In this document: piece by piece, positions 21,748 to 33,360 of the stretch
Layout: each line of letters opens with the position of its first letter
How positions within the stretch are numbered: the first letter of the stretch is position 1
Source of the DNA: Isochrysis galbana
Taxonomy: Eukaryota > Haptophyta > Isochrysidales > Isochrysidaceae
Length of the DNA stretch: 64,000 bases
Assembly (NCBI GenBank): GCA_018136815.1
Contig: CM030936.1
Coordinates: 4,106,474-4,170,473, forward strand
Reading direction: 5' to 3'
The notes under the pieces: generated by a model
Told to the model about the DNA's origin: nothing
The model's database searches: none
The model's input: the letters and a program-made list of their open reading frames with translations, nothing else
Position numbers and translations under genes: made by a program

Positions 21748-24700
21748 ATGGCCGAGGCGAAGCTGCGGTGCGCCTCCCCCCTCTCCTCCCCCCCCCTCTC
21801 TTCTCTCTCCTCCCACACGGTGGCCTTGGGCATGCGCTGTCACATGATTTGGAGCCCACCCCACCTGCCAGCCCCGTCCCCCTCCCCTCTGCCCCTTCTC
21901 ACGTCGTTTGTGAAGCTGTGAAGTGCCGTGCACTGGGGGGGGGGGGGGCGGGGGGGGGGGGGAAGAGGGGGGAGGGGCGGTTGTCGAGTGGCGTGGAGTG
22001 AGGCGGATGGGGGAGGGAGGATGGAGGTGGAAGCGAGCAGAAGATGGTACAGTTTAGGGGTTGGTACTAGTTGCCCTTTGGTGCATTTGACAACGGCTGA
22101 AGCTAGCTCGCTCTCGCTCTTCTCGTCTCAGTGTGCGCCCTCTCTCTGATTCCCACATCTTTCATTTGTCTTTGCAGAGCGATCTACGATGCGCTGGAAG
22201 CACGCAACCCGAAGCAGGCTATCAAGCTGTGCAATACGCTTCTTGCCAAGGCCAACTACCCCCTCGTCAAGGCGCTCAAGGCGCTTGCATTCGAGCGGGT
22301 GGGGAAGAGTGGCGAGGCGCTCTCACTCGCCCGCGAGGCTGTTCAGTCGCAGCAGGGCGATGAGACGACACTTTCGACACTCTCGATCGTTTTCCAAGCG
22401 CAGGGGCGGCCGGAGGAGATCACAGCTGCATATGTGCGCGCCTTTGAGCGGCGCCCCGACTCGGAAGAGATTGCGGTCCAGCTGTTCTCGTGCCATATGC
22501 GCGCCCATGCATATCCACAAGCGCAGGTACTTGCACTGAAGATGTACAAGAGCTTCGTAAAGAACGCGGCGTTGTATCTATCGTGGGCGGTAACCACGCT
22601 TCTTCTCCAAGCAGATGATCTTGCGCCTGGGGCGATTCCCGCCGTTGATACGGACAGTCGCAGTGATGGTGGAGAAAGAGGTCCTAGAGCGACTAATGGC
22701 GAAAAAGGTGAATCCGCCATGAATCCGCAGAGGATGAAGCTGCTCAAACTCGCGGCGGCCATGATGGGGCGAGAGGCTGTGAAGCACGAGGGCGACTTGC
22801 AGCTCCGCCTCTTGGTCTTCCGTCGTTTGGGTGATAATGCCGCCGCCCTTGCTCTCATTGATGAGCACGAGTCGCTATTCTGCACCTCGGCTGAGCGTAT
22901 CCGCACCAAGGCGACGCTGCTTGAAGCAGAAGGCCGATGGGAGGAAGCGAAGGCGGCCCATCGCGAGGTCCTGACGAGACATGCTTGTGATGACTGGCAC
23001 GCACATCTTGGATACATGCAAATGGCGGTGCGCTTGAGCGGCACGGCGGCTCGTGAGGATGTGGGGGCGCTACTCGACACTTTGCGCTCCGCATGTGCGG
23101 GGAAGGGGCGGGACGATGCCAGCCGAACACTTTGCAGTCCGAGTGAGGAGATAAGTGCGGTCCCGGGTACTGGAAGGGGCGTGTGGCTGGCTGCAGTTGA
23201 GTTGGAGAGCATATTGCTCAGCTCTGTGAGGCGTGATAGCGACAGCGGCTCTTTCTTGTCCACGGCATACGCACCGCTCACAGATGCACTAGTTTGCTAC
23301 TTTGAGCGATTTTCGCACAAGCCATCCTGTGTCCACGACGTTCTTCCGTATTTGCATGATCTCCCGCTAGATGTGGCGGCAATGCTAGTATCACGGATTG
23401 AATTGGCGATCGGTGCCGCCCCGTCAGCGGAGGCACAGCCAGCCGACCGACTAACGTGGCTAAGAAGGTTCGTCTGCGCATGCGAATGGCGGCTGGCTGC
23501 TGGCATAGGCTCCGAAGGGGCTGGGGCGGCGGCGGCAGAAGGAGTGGACATGGCAGATTCTCCGGTACAGGCTGCGAACGTCACCTCCTCGTCTTCTCTA
23601 CGTGGCCTTGCATCGTCTTGGCTGGCCATCCACGCTTCACACTTGCCCATCTCTGCTGGCAATGATCCACGTGAGAGGGGCCATGCGGATGTGTTGCCGG
23701 TATTGGCAGCAGAAGCAATCATGGCGCGCTCGCCCGTTGAGTGGTATTTCACGCCTGACAAAAGTCTCGAGGAATGGAGATTGCCGGATGGAAGTGCAGG
23801 CGCAGACGATATCCCAGGGGCTGCTCTACAGTGCGCTGACCGCGTTCCGTCCTCGCCGCGCGCCACGGACGTGGAATTAGCCTTGTTGGCAGCAGCGGCC
23901 CTCCAACAAGGGCTCAACGCATCGCCTCACAACGGTCAGATCGCTATGGCGCTTGCAACTGCAATGAATTGCATCGGTGCTCCCGTACAGGTGAGGGGCT
24001 GTCTCATATCCCCTCATCCACCAGCTCATCTTGCATTGTTTGCCGTAGCTTATTGCAGTGTACCTACATCGAGGCGTACGCGCCTTCTCCAACGAGCGGT
24101 TGGTACCCCGACCCCGCGACGCATGCGCATTGTAGGCCCTTCGTCTTTTCAAGCAAGCTGACACCAAACAAATCCAGCACCACTCACTGTCACACATCGT
24201 GCTGCCAGCCGCATTCGAACTCGGCGCTTCGGGCAATGTCCTTGCCATAAATCAACTAAGATACTCACGCCGATGGCAAGAGGATGGCATTAAAGACATT
24301 TCTGATTCCATGCTGCTCGCGCTCAAAGAGGCAAATCCGGCGCAGGTGATTGCAACATCTTGCTTGAACGCCGGGAACAGCTTCTCGCTCGCGGGAGACC
24401 TGCGGCGTAAATGCTTCGCGCGTCCTCGCTCTCCTTTGCCACTCAGCGTTTTTGGCTGACTATCCGTCCTGACGTTGGAGTTGATCCCTGTGGTCCTACG
24501 CACGCAACCAACTTTAGGTGCTCGAGTTCGCTGCATTCGAGCGTTGCATCCGCACTGGGTGGTGGTCCTCCCTCTTGTCGGTTCTCGATCTAATTGCCTC
24601 GTTATGCAACCTTGCCTCCTCGCCCATGAGCGAAAGTCGGGCTGCCTTCGCGAATATTTCCCCCTTGCTCGTCGACACATTTTCGTCCACATCTACGCAT

Positions 24701-25756
24701 GCGATGCCGGATACGATAGACCTTGAGTCGTTCGAGGCGCACTGGCCGTTAGTGAGTGCTGGGGGCGATCACACCAAGGCGATCTCACCAAGCCTACCAA
24801 ATGGCAGTTCTGGGGCGGCGGCGGCGCTCACGAGAGCGCCTCCTCCGGCTGTAATCGCGACTGCGCGCGCGCTGCGCCAAGCTTGGCTTCCACGCCGCCA
24901 ACGACTTCTCCGTTTCATCGCCTTGGCACTTGGAGCTGCGACAGTAGCTGATAGCACTATAGCTCAGGTGAGTGCGGCTGAACTCTTTGCCGCTGAGGCC
25001 TCGATGCGGGAGGCATGCGATGGGACTTTGTCTGAGGCGGCAATAAGCAGCCCGTTGCTTCCTCGAGGAGAGGAGGCATCGTGGGCTGGCATTCTAGCCG
25101 CTGCGAGAGTCACGCGTATTGTGATCGAGAACTTCGGAGAGATCGTGCAGGATCCCAAGCCTGCCGATGCGGTTGTTGACCAGATACAATTAGCTGTAAG
25201 ATCTTTGTCTATTGCCATCTCTGCCGCCACCGGCGCACTCCGCGAAGCCATGTGCGCAGCTGGCGGCTTTACGCCGCGGTCTCAGCGCCAACTAGCTCAT
25301 TTGGCAACGTTGGAGGTACCAGTGGTCTGCATCCTACAAGCGAGGTGCATGGAGGTCTTGTCCACCGCCGCATCGGCCAAAGCTTCTCGACGTCGAGCAG
25401 AAGCGGCCACGGTGATGAGCGCGCTTGCAGAGGCTGGGGCGGGGATGGGAACTGCGATGCAGGCACTCGCAGAGACACTCAATGGAAAGAAGGACACGGA
25501 TGGCACGTACACACCGGGGCCTGCTTCCGCCGCACGTTGTCTCATCGACGCGGGTGCACTAAACATGTTCCTCCCGCGAGTCGCGGAAGGAGCATGTGCC
25601 GGGAACGGGGTCGAGCTGCAGCCGCCGCCGTCGGAAAACGTCGCGCGCCAGCTCAAAGAGGCGCTGCGCGAGAGCGAGGGCGCTTGTCTGAGTAGATGTC
25701 GTGAAGCGCTGCAGTCCGCTGCCGTTTTTCTTGCTGCCGCCGGCACTCAGAATTAA
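21748..25756 (+). CDS. NAA25: NatB N-terminal acetyltransferase auxiliary subunit NAA25 (MDM20)
   Basis: Five exons can be placed: 21748-21767, 22178-23990, 24049-24102, 24154-24345 and 24518-25756, giving about 1105 residues. The first exon (MAEAKL) joins in phase to R|AIYDALEARNPKQAIKLCN, the conserved start of NAA25. TPR-like helices follow (YPLVKALKALAFERVGKSGEA, VFQAQGRPEEITAAYVRAF, LYLSWAVTTLLLQAD). Exon 4 encodes the signature QADTKQIQHHSLSHIVLP. NAA25 is the ribosome-anchoring partner of NAA20 in the cytosolic NatB complex, which acetylates Met-Asp/Glu/Asn/Gln N-termini. Introns 2 and 3 are only 58 and 51 bp. A poly-G tract (21936-21961) lies in intron 1. The protein is somewhat longer than human NAA25. 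Every junction is frame-consistent. Confidence 0.93.
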
Positions 25757-26449
25757 GACGCTGAGCTCAGTTCAGCCGGCCAGCTACACAGATTATCGGT
25801 AAAATCGAGATCGAGATTGAGATGGAGCGAGATGACAAGAGGAGGAGGCCTAGTCCCACTAACAACGAGGATACTTGATGGAGGGATTTAAATTGAGACG
25901 CGAATGGATATTTTACGGACTACACTTGCACAACTAGGCCGGAAAAGCAGCCGGACTTTTGTGGAAGATGTCGGACGAGGGAATCAAAGCATCGGAGTTA
26001 CGGTTGCAATCTTCAGTGGGAGTTCAAGATGTCAAAGTCTAATGAAGGCGCCTCGCAGAAATCTTGCTCGGCCTGTGGCTATTACGGCCAAAACTCCGAC
26101 GCCGACGCGTGCGCACACGCCGCGAGACGATGTTCATTGGTTAATCCAATCCGGTGGCGGAAAAAGCATCGACCGCACTTTACACTGCATACTAGTCACT
26201 TGACAAGACAATGAATTTAACTTTGGGACTTTCGTACAGCTCTTGTCTCGTGTTTCTCATCGCTGGGGGCCTACACCTCTAGTATTAGGCCGGTCACTCA
26301 CTCTTTTTAACCACTATTTTCCACGTCCCCTCGGTGTCCAAGAATTCCCCAGCCCCCCCCCCCCCACCTGCCCCGGCAACCGTCTCCTCCGCCCCCCCCT
26401 CCTCCCCCCCCCCCCCCCTCCATGAACCCCCTGCCCCCCACGAAAAGCC
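25757..26449. other. Intergenic with poly-C tracts
   Basis: C-runs at 26356-26366 and 26407-26419. Nothing else recognised. Confidence 0.5.
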
Positions 26450-26941
26450 ATGGCGTCGGTGAGTGACCACCCTCCCGTTGCCCCGCGCGTGGCGGTCTAT
26501 GATTTTGGGAGAATGACACGGTCGTCCAAGGGAGGGAATCAGAGAAATGAATCAGGGTCACATCACTATACGAAATGCGGAGCTTCCAGGATGGGCAATC
26601 ACCCGCGATCGGCCAAAGAATGGCCTGGAGGGCTGGTGGGCATGGGCATGGTGAGCCCACACCTCTCGCGAGCAGTGTGGGGGGCCACTGGTAGGGGGCA
26701 TCCGGGGTCTTGAGGGTGGTACACACCCACACTGACCCATCCTCACCGCCCACGCACCGCAGGAATGCCTCGATGCATTTGCACTCAAGCCCCACTGCTT
26801 GGGCTCGCTTGACCTCGGCGAGCGTTGGGCTCGGACGCCCGGAGGTGGCAACTCTTCCTGGGGGCCGTACGACGCAATGAGCCGGTTGCGCCTGGCTGGG
26901 GCGTTCAGGGACGCAAAACTTAAAGGCGGCCTGGCCTAGGC
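26450..26941 (+). CDS. Possible small two-exon gene, unknown
   Basis: ATGGCGTCG (26450) is immediately followed by a consensus donor GTGAGT. A strong acceptor (CACGCACCGCAG, ending at about 26760) leads in phase to ECLDAFALKPHCLGSLDLGE, then RWARTPGGGNSS, WGPYDAMSRLRLAGAFRDAK and a TAG at about 26939. The joined product is about 62 residues. The second exon looks like genuine coding sequence (balanced composition, no simple repeats). No family recognised; an additional middle exon is possible. Confidence 0.4.
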
Positions 26942-27497
26942 CCAACCGTTTGCGCTACATAGCGAGAACAAAATTGGAAAAGTGAAAAAGCCGCGTTGAA
27001 GCCAGGAAATGAAGCCTCCACCTCCACGCCCTCTTTTTTTGGGGTGGGGGGGTTCAAGGGCAGGGGGGTCGGGGGAACTAAAAGTCTCTCGGGGTCCCTA
27101 TGGGAGAGGGGGGGACCAAAAAAAACCCGAACCTGAGGTTTCAGTCTATCGCATGCGGTCGATTAGTAGAAGATAGAAGTATTGTCTCTGCCTTCCTTTC
27201 TTTTTTTACCACGATGCACTTTCATCAACATGTGAAGCCCACAACGCCAGTCATAGCTGATCATAGATCGATTCGAGCAATGGTGGTCAAAGGCTGACTC
27301 ATGGGCTGAGATTCCACCCATGATAATCTATGTCATGGTGGGGTGTGGACACAATGAAATACCAATAGCGAACATGTTTGACGGCGGCCAACATGCACTT
27401 AGTAGTTTTACGCAATGTCCATCAGCGGTAGCCTGTGCCCCTTAGCCCGTACGCTGCTCAACGTATGGCATGGCGGTAGCAGTGCCTGCAAGACGCA
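26942..27497. other. Intergenic
   Basis: G-runs around 27040-27110, otherwise nothing recognised. Confidence 0.5.
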
Positions 27498-28238
27498 TCA
27501 ATTTGGCATCCCACCAATGCGCAGGCTTGCCGCCTGCCATTCTGGTGTTCCAAGCGGGTGGTCAATGACCATCCCACATGACTGCATCAAGCTGTAGCAA
27601 ATCTTGGGACCCACAAATTTATACCCACGCCGTTTCAGCTCTTTGGACATTGCATTCCCTTCGTCGCTCTCAGTAGGAATCTCCTTGAAGCTCGCCCATT
27701 GATTCAGCCTAGGTGCCCCGCCCACAAATGACCACAAAAACTCGTCAAAGGCTCCATGGGGCGACGCAGCCTTGCAAGTAGAAGCCTCCGCAATGAGATC
27801 TAGCGTCATCCGCGCGTTATGGCGAACTGCCTCGATCTTGCCACGGTGACGCACGATCGCATCCGGTCCAGTACGGGTCGTGTCCTCGACAAGCATGGCT
27901 AGCTCATCATCCGACATCTCGGCGCACCTGCAGATGTTAAAGTTGTGGAATGCGGAGCGGTAGGCCTGACGCTTAGCGAGGATAGTGGCCCACGAAAGTC
28001 CCGCCTGCGCCCCCTCCAGGCACAACTTTTCGAAGAGCGGAACGTCCCCACGCTTCTCCCAGCCCCACTCGTCGCGCATGTACAGCCGGTACTCATCGCT
28101 CATCTTGCCGGCGAAGCAGCTCTCGAACCACATGCTCCCCGGCGGAGGAAGGTGCGCCAACGCGAGCGGATGGGCGAGACGCCCGCGCGTGCGTGCTGGT
28201 GAGCCGCGGCTCGCCGCTGGCGCCGCGCGTTTGGGCAT
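27498..28238 (-). CDS. DNA-3-methyladenine glycosylase I (TAG)
   Basis: An intron-less 246-residue protein. TAG family hallmarks appear in order: YRLYMRDEWGWEKRGDVPLF, EGAQAGLSWATILAKRQAYR, the helix-hairpin region with RHRGKIEAVRHNAR, WSFVGGAPRLNQW, then MSKELKRRGYKFVGPKICYS, LMQSCGMVIDH. The protein excises 3-methyladenine from alkylated DNA, starting base excision repair. The catalytic-pocket Glu and Trp region (EGAQAGLSW) is intact. The first Cys of the family's zinc site may be the Cys in WFESCFAGKMSDE; the C-terminal zinc His is DHP, and the final zinc Cys is not evident. The N-terminal about 30 residues are Arg/Pro-rich and could be a targeting leader; an internal ATG at residue 36 is an alternative. 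This family is bacterial in origin, common in plants and algae. Confidence 0.93.
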   Translation of the reverse strand: MPKRAAPAASRGSPARTRGRLAHPLALAHLPPPGSMWFESCFAGKMSDEYRLYMRDEWGWEKRGDVPLFEKLCLEGAQAGLSWATILAKRQAYRSAFHNFNICRCAEMSDDELAMLVEDTTRTGPDAIVRHRGKIEAVRHNARMTLDLIAEASTCKAASPHGAFDEFLWSFVGGAPRLNQWASFKEIPTESDEGNAMSKELKRRGYKFVGPKICYSLMQSCGMVIDHPLGTPEWQAASLRIGGMPN

Positions 28239-28780
28239 GTGACGAGAGGGAAGGGTGCGAAGAGGGAGAGGGAGAGAGGGCGGTGCGCGGGCACGCGGGC
28301 GGGAAGGGCCGGGGGGGGGGCGGGGGGGGGTGACCAGGAGAACTCTGATTCATCAAGCACCAACTACTTTAGACTTTAAGTTTGTCCCACAGATGTTCGC
28401 ACTAGGATGAGGTAAAGGTAAAGCACCAACTAGGCTCCTTAGGAGTTAGGAGGCCCGCGGGTGGGTTGCATTGCCATCACAGACCACACACACAGCACAC
28501 TCCGTACGTAGGCGGAAGAGAGCTCTTGCTCCCGCCCACCCCCTTCTCCGCTCTTCCGCACGCACCCTCTCTCTCTCCTGCGGTACGCGCCAGGTTACGG
28601 GTTATGCTAGCTGTTAGCGACTAGCGACAGGTCCCCCGAAGGTGCGGGCCATCAGAAGTCAAAAGTCCCAGTGCCAGTGCACCACCCAAAAACGGGAATA
28701 CATCGAACCAGAAGGCGTCTACATTTGTCCAAGCTGCGCCCGGACGCCCGGACATGTACATCGGCGACATTATCAGCGTG
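28239..28780. other. Upstream of TAG, mixed
   Basis: G-run at 28311-28331. 28500-28600 resembles part of the long family A element (CCGCCCACCCCCTTCTCCGC, CTCCTGCGGTACGCGCC). No gene. Confidence 0.5.
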
Positions 28781-28783
28781 TGT

Positions 28784-29160
28784 CGAGTCGAGCGCTACCG
28801 GAGGGCTCTGGGCCACTCCGTCGCGAGCGGCACCGGCGGTTAGCGCGGCACTTTGGCCCTCCTCCCCGCCGGGAGTCGGGCGAATGAAATTCTGGATGGG
28901 GTCGGGCATCCCCATTTGGGTGTCTGGACTGGGAACGAACGGCGAACGAAGGGCTGTGGGGCGGTGAGGCGCTCCTAGCGGCCCTAGTGTGTTGGGTGTT
29001 GGGTTGTTGTAAGTAAGAGATTGTTAGACCTACAAAGAACTCTTCCCTCAGGGAGGGAGCCTAGGCTGCTAGAGTGCAGCGACGTAGCGAACAGCGACGG
29101 ACAACGAACCTGAGAACAACAGGATACACCGACTCACGAACACACCAGAATCATTCACCC
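28784..29160. repeat. Dispersed repeat R4, copy 1
   Basis: About 375 bp is repeated in direct orientation at 32407-32778, more than 90% alike by eye: GGAGGGCTCTGGGCCACTCC, GGGAGTCGGGCGAATGAAAT, GAGGGAGCCTAGGCTGCTAG, AACACACCAGAATCATTCACCC. The two copies are 3.6 kb apart with a gene between them, so they could be LTR-like ends, but no retroelement internal region is present. More likely they are two insertions. Confidence 0.85.
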
Positions 29161-29390
29161 AAACCAAGCAAATTATCAAGCAACCGCGACCCCAAATCCC
29201 CGATAACCCAAACACGTCGCGAGAAAGACGGAGAGAGAGAGCGAGGGAGAGAGAGACTCCGCAGCGACGGCCGGAGCGTGTCTCCCTTGTAACTTCCCAC
29301 GTGGCGGAGAGTCCGAAGGGGAGCGTCATGTCGCGCGACCGCGGCGATCACTTCGGATACAGATCGCAACGAGATATCTTCGCGACGGAA
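29161..29390. other. Spacer between repeats
   Basis: GA-rich part at 29225-29260; no gene. Confidence 0.4.
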
Positions 29391-29750
29391 GAAATCTTGC
29401 CGTTGAGCGTGAACCTTCTAGACGCTTCTAACGAACAACCCTGAGTAGCAACCAAGGGGAAGAAACACCAAAGGGGCCAAGGGCTTGCATGTAACTTGCA
29501 TCAAGGGGAAAGATTCCCTCACCTAAGAAGCGAACCTACACCGATCTCCAAGGGGAGATGGCAAATTAATTAATTAAACCTCAAATCTCGAGTGGATAGA
29601 GCAATCGACTCGCTCGCCAAAACCTTGACCGAGAAGAAAGAAGCAAGGACCTACAAGCCAAGGGTAGCGGACCTAGGGAATGTGAGAGGAAATTTCCGCA
29701 CGCCAACGCGAACGCCAAACGCGGGGAGTCAACGAAACCCTAACCAGGCT
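29391..29750. repeat. Dispersed repeat R1, copy 2
   Basis: Second copy of 4640-5057 in the same orientation, with CCCTGAGTAGCAACCAAG, GGGGAAAGATTCCCTCACC and CTACAAGCCAAGGGTAGCGG conserved, ending in GGAAATTTCCGCACGCCAAC. It is compact here and lacks the small insertions of copy 1. Confidence 0.85.
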
Positions 29751-29759
29751 CTCCTCCGC

Positions 29760-30245
29760 TCCCGCCGCTCCCGCCGCGCCTACCGCCCGATCGGACGACC
29801 CTTTCCGTCTCTTCGCATATTACGCATTTCGAGCGCCAGTGGTCACGCGTCACGCTCGATCCGCCAAAGGCTCTTGATAGTCGGCTGAGGGGGCAGAGGA
29901 GACCGGGGATTGAGGCCCCGAACTCTCCCTCGCCGACGCTCTCTTGAGCCACGGGACCCCCACGCCCCACGCCGTGCGCACCTGTCTACTTGTTTACCAG
30001 GCGGGGAGGTGGAGGGGGTTGAAGCGCAATGGGCTGTCGGTGGCGGGTCAAGGCGTGCAAACTAAGCGAGCATGCGGGGAGAGTCTGGATCGTTAGTGCA
30101 GTCTGGCCATGCATGCTGCATGCCATAGCCACAGCAAGGCGGGGGTCAGGGCGGTAGCGGTCGCGGGTCCTTCTCCACAGCGCAGGGAGGAGTGGACCTG
30201 GAGCGGGGGCTCGTGCCCCGCCATGAATGAAATAAGTATGAACCT
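29760..30245 (-). mobile_element. GC-rich dispersed element, family A, diverged copy
   Basis: Minus-oriented diverged copy: CTGAGGGGGCAGAGGAGACC near 29884, ACCTGTCTACTTGTTTACCAGG, GGGCTCGTGCCCCGCCATGA and the terminus AAATAAGTATGAACCTA at about 30228-30244, followed by T and G homopolymers. Confidence 0.65.
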
Positions 30246-30614
30246 ATTTTTTTTGGGGGGGGGGGGGGATATATCGAATTGTGTTGGGTGTCCTAGCCGC
30301 ATCCAAAGCACGGAGTCTGCCGCTACGAAGCATGAGGCCCGCCTGTTGGCGCAATCCGCAGCGCCGCTAATGCTGGCTCCTACGCTCAACTTGTGAGCCA
30401 CATATGAGGCCGCTCATCTCTCATCTAGGGCGGTAGGGCTGGAGCTCCACGCGACGATCATCTCATGGGAGGATAGGAATGGTCGCTGCGCGCCATTTCC
30501 GTAGGAAAGAATACAGAGTGCCTTATCGTAGCCCACCATCTGCCTTCAAGGCTCAAGAGGCGTGACAACTTTACGAAGTCGCTTGTCAGCCAATGCTGAC
30601 GCCAACAGAGGCGA
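30246..30614. other. Intergenic
   Basis: Homopolymer T8/G13 at 30244-30268, then unremarkable sequence downstream of the next minus-strand gene. Confidence 0.45.
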
Positions 30615-32097
30615 CTATGCATCCATTTCTGCCTCTGCGACAGTCTGCCTGCGCCTCTTGCGTCCAATGCTGTCATTACCAATTGCAGGCCCATCCGCCC
30701 CTTCATGTTGCTTTGCGTCTTGCTCATTTGGTGCCCCGTCACATGTTGCATCTCTGGCCATAATAGGCCACGAGGGATGTAAACCATAGCGCTCTTGCCC
30801 TTTTGACCACCACCAAGGTGGCCGGTTGCCTTGTGGCGGCCCATGCGCACACGCATCGAGCTCCGACTGAATCGCCCGGGCGCGCTGCATCAGCACGTCG
30901 TCACTCTTGGCTAGAGCAGAGTTGTCCTCATGTGGGCATGGGCTAGCGCTAGTGGTTAGCTGCTGACTTGGGCAGGCAGAAGATTCAGACGCTGCCGGAG
31001 CCTCCACAGCTCCGTGAGCGACATCAGAGACATCGACGGTGTGCGCCACAACGCGAACACGTTCGTCGACGCCGCCTCTTCCGGCACCACCGTTTATCAG
31101 TGCGCGCCAATCGGAGAAGATGAATGAGAAGATGCGGACCTGAATGTGGGGGGAAGGGGAGCAGCCAAGTCGCGCAGCCTTTGCGAGGTGTAAAGGACGG
31201 CAAGGTATCATGCGCAAGATTCAGATATATGCGCAGCCGCTGAGGAGGGCTTCGAGCCTCTCGAAAAAAATACAACTATCATAGACGTCGCACCGTAACC
31301 TCCGCCATCTGAGGAGAGGTGATGACGACGACTTCGCCAAATCTTGTGAGCGAGCGCTGCCGTTTGGCGAGCGCTTTGGCGTGTAGAGCAGTCTCCCACA
31401 AATTGCCGAATTCGGCGCTACTCTCCTTAAGTAAGGCCTCGACCTGAGGAGATGCAGGCGGGAAGACGGGCCCGTCAGGCTCCCAGATAAGGGATTGAGG
31501 TAATCCTCCCGTTGTGAGCACGTCAGCAATGGAGCAGAGCACGCGCTGTGCGGCGTGAGGCGAGGCGAAAGGGCACGGGGCTGCCTCTCTTACCCGGCGG
31601 CCGGGACCAAAGGCATCGATGCCGCCTGGCATGCGTGCGACCACTTGCGTCATCATCTGTGCGGCGGTCGCATTGGCTCCTGCAGCGCAGATGACGACTG
31701 ACCGTTGTACCTCACCTGTCAGCTTGACTGCTGCATCGACACCCTTCGCAAGCTGCGGCGGGAGGGCATCCGCCGCTCCGCCGCGCGCCCAGCGCGGCGG
31801 TGCGTGCTCCACCAGCCCGTCCGCCTCCACCACCACAAGCGTCGCGAACGGCTGGCCGGGCTGGTCTCCCTTTGGAAGGAAGCGGCCGCCGCCAGGGATG
31901 GACTTCCAGACCGAAGGCGCGTGGCAGGGGGCTGTGCGCAAGGCGAGATCGACGGGCGAAGGCGCAGAGAGAGAAACTTCCTGCCCGCCATCCTGTTCCA
32001 TCGTCGACAGCGCTGCCGGCCGAGCGAGCGGGCGCGTGGCGGCAGAGGGACTCTCCGCCGCCATCGCACGCACGCCGCCGCCACCGCCGTCTGCCAT
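30615..32097 (-). CDS. Unrecognised two-exon protein, about 440 residues
   Basis: Exon 1 is 32097-31300 and exon 2 is 31139-30615. The junction GAG|GTTACG ... ACATTCAG|GTC keeps frame (SPQMAE|VRIFSFIFSDWRAL). The 160-bp intron has consensus ends. The protein begins MADGGGGGVRAMAAE. Its middle part has alternating hydrophobic strands (FATLVVVEADGLVEHAPP, RSVVICAAGANATAAQMMTQ, FGEVVVITSPQMAEVRIFSF), suggesting an alpha/beta fold. The C-terminal part is polar, with NRPPWWWSKGQERYG and a basic IGRKRRRQTVAE stretch that could be a nuclear signal. No family was recognised. The VVVITSP strand followed by a helix is vaguely vWA-like, but I do not assign that. Confidence 0.65.
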
Positions 32098-32218
32098 GTG
32101 TCAATGGGTTTCGTGAACACGTAGATTTCGACTAAAGCTCGATGTGATGATATAATAAAAGATCAAAAGATGAGGAGGTGCACCCGAGGAGACAAAAAGG
32201 AGAACAGGACGGACGGAT

Positions 32219-32405
32219 CCGTCAGAGTTTTCTTGTCTGCGCTTGTTTAACCCTAGTGCTGAGGGACCGCAGCCCTCGACGGCAATGGAGCCCCCACCTC
32301 CACCTCGCGATGGGGGTATGCGCGGTTGGTGCATGGCTCGTCCGATCTATGTGGCAAGGTGTGCTAGCGAACAAGAACGATACAACATAGTAGTACAACG
32401 ACAAT
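32219..32405. repeat. Dispersed repeat R5, copy 1
   Basis: Matches 49610-49795 in direct orientation: CTAGTGCTGAGGGACCGCAG, then GCAATGGAGCCCC, CGCGATGGGGGTATGCGCGG, TTGGTGCATGGCTCGTCCG, and GTGCTAGCGAACAAGA. It is immediately followed by R4 copy 2. Non-coding. Confidence 0.8.
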
Positions 32406-32406
32406 T

Positions 32407-32778
32407 GTCGAAGTCGAGCGCAACCGGAGGGCTCTGAGCCACTCCGTCGCGAGCGGCACCGGCGGCTAGCGCGGCGCTGTGGCCCTCCTCCCCACCGGGA
32501 GTCGGGTGAATGAAATTCTGGGTGATGTCGGGCAACTCCATTTGGGTTTTGGACTGGGGACGAACGGTGAACGAAGGGCGGTGGGGCGGCAAGGCGCTCC
32601 TAGCGGCCCTACCTAGAGTGATGGATAGTAAGAGATGGTTAGACCTACAAAGAACCTTTCCCTCAGGGAGGGAGCCTAGGCTGCTTGAGTGCAGCGACGC
32701 AGCGAACAACGAAGGACAATGATGCTGAAAACAACAGGATACACTGACTCACGAGCACACACCAGAATCATTCACCCG
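32407..32778. repeat. Dispersed repeat R4, copy 2
   Basis: Second copy of 28784-29160 in direct orientation, abutting R5, with conserved GGAGGGCTCTGAGCCACTCC and the same CACCAGAATCATTCACCC end. Confidence 0.85.
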
Positions 32779-33053
32779 TCGATCCTGACAGAGGCTAATT
32801 GGAACGCTGATAGGCATATGGGGTGGCGATTTAGTTCAGCTGAGCTCAAGAAGTGTGGTCTATAACATTTGGCTGAGTATAGGCTATCAATGTGTTAGTG
32901 CAACCTAGCCCATTTTTTGCGGTTTATAGGGCAAAATCATGAAAAAACGAACAAAATAAAATACTTTTAACGATAGTAAGTGGGGAAAACAAAACGAGCA
33001 CTATTACGTATTGAGAACGACATTCACGTACTCATTTTCAGTCTGTCCGTTTC
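32779..33053. other. Spacer before gap
   Basis: AT-rich; a half palindrome TTTTAACGATAG lies at 32965-32976 (compare 21318-21335). No gene. Confidence 0.4.
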
Positions 33054-33153
33054 NNNNNNNNNNNNNNNNNNNNNNNNNNNNNNNNNNNNNNNNNNNNNNN
33101 NNNNNNNNNNNNNNNNNNNNNNNNNNNNNNNNNNNNNNNNNNNNNNNNNNNNN
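33054..33153. other. Assembly gap (100 N)
   Basis: Exactly 100 N; flanked on the right by GA-rich simple sequence, which probably defeated the assembly. Confidence 0.99.
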
Positions 33154-33360
33154 GAGAAGAGAGCGCGAGGAGATGACGGGAGAGGAGAGAGGAGTAGGAA
33201 GAAAAAGAGGAGAAAGAAGAGAGGAGAGAGGAGAGACTGTTGTAGGGGGCGCAGAGCGGATGGATGGAGCACACAGAGAATCATAGAGAGAGGAGAGCAG
33301 AGGAGAAAGCAGAGAGGAGAGAGAAAGAGGGAAGAGAGGAGAGAGACGTCGGCCACGTTG
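33154..33360. repeat. GA-rich low-complexity tract
   Basis: Purine-only sequence of GAGAGGAGAG type over about 190 bp at the edge of the gap. Confidence 0.85.

Noticed and set aside
22343..23917. Long minus-strand frames opposite NAA25 exon 2
   Set aside because: Shadows of a high-GC coding exon; no protein motifs.
28784..32778. LTR retrotransposon
   Set aside because: No gag, protease, RT or integrase between the direct repeats, and no primer-binding site or polypurine tract noticed.
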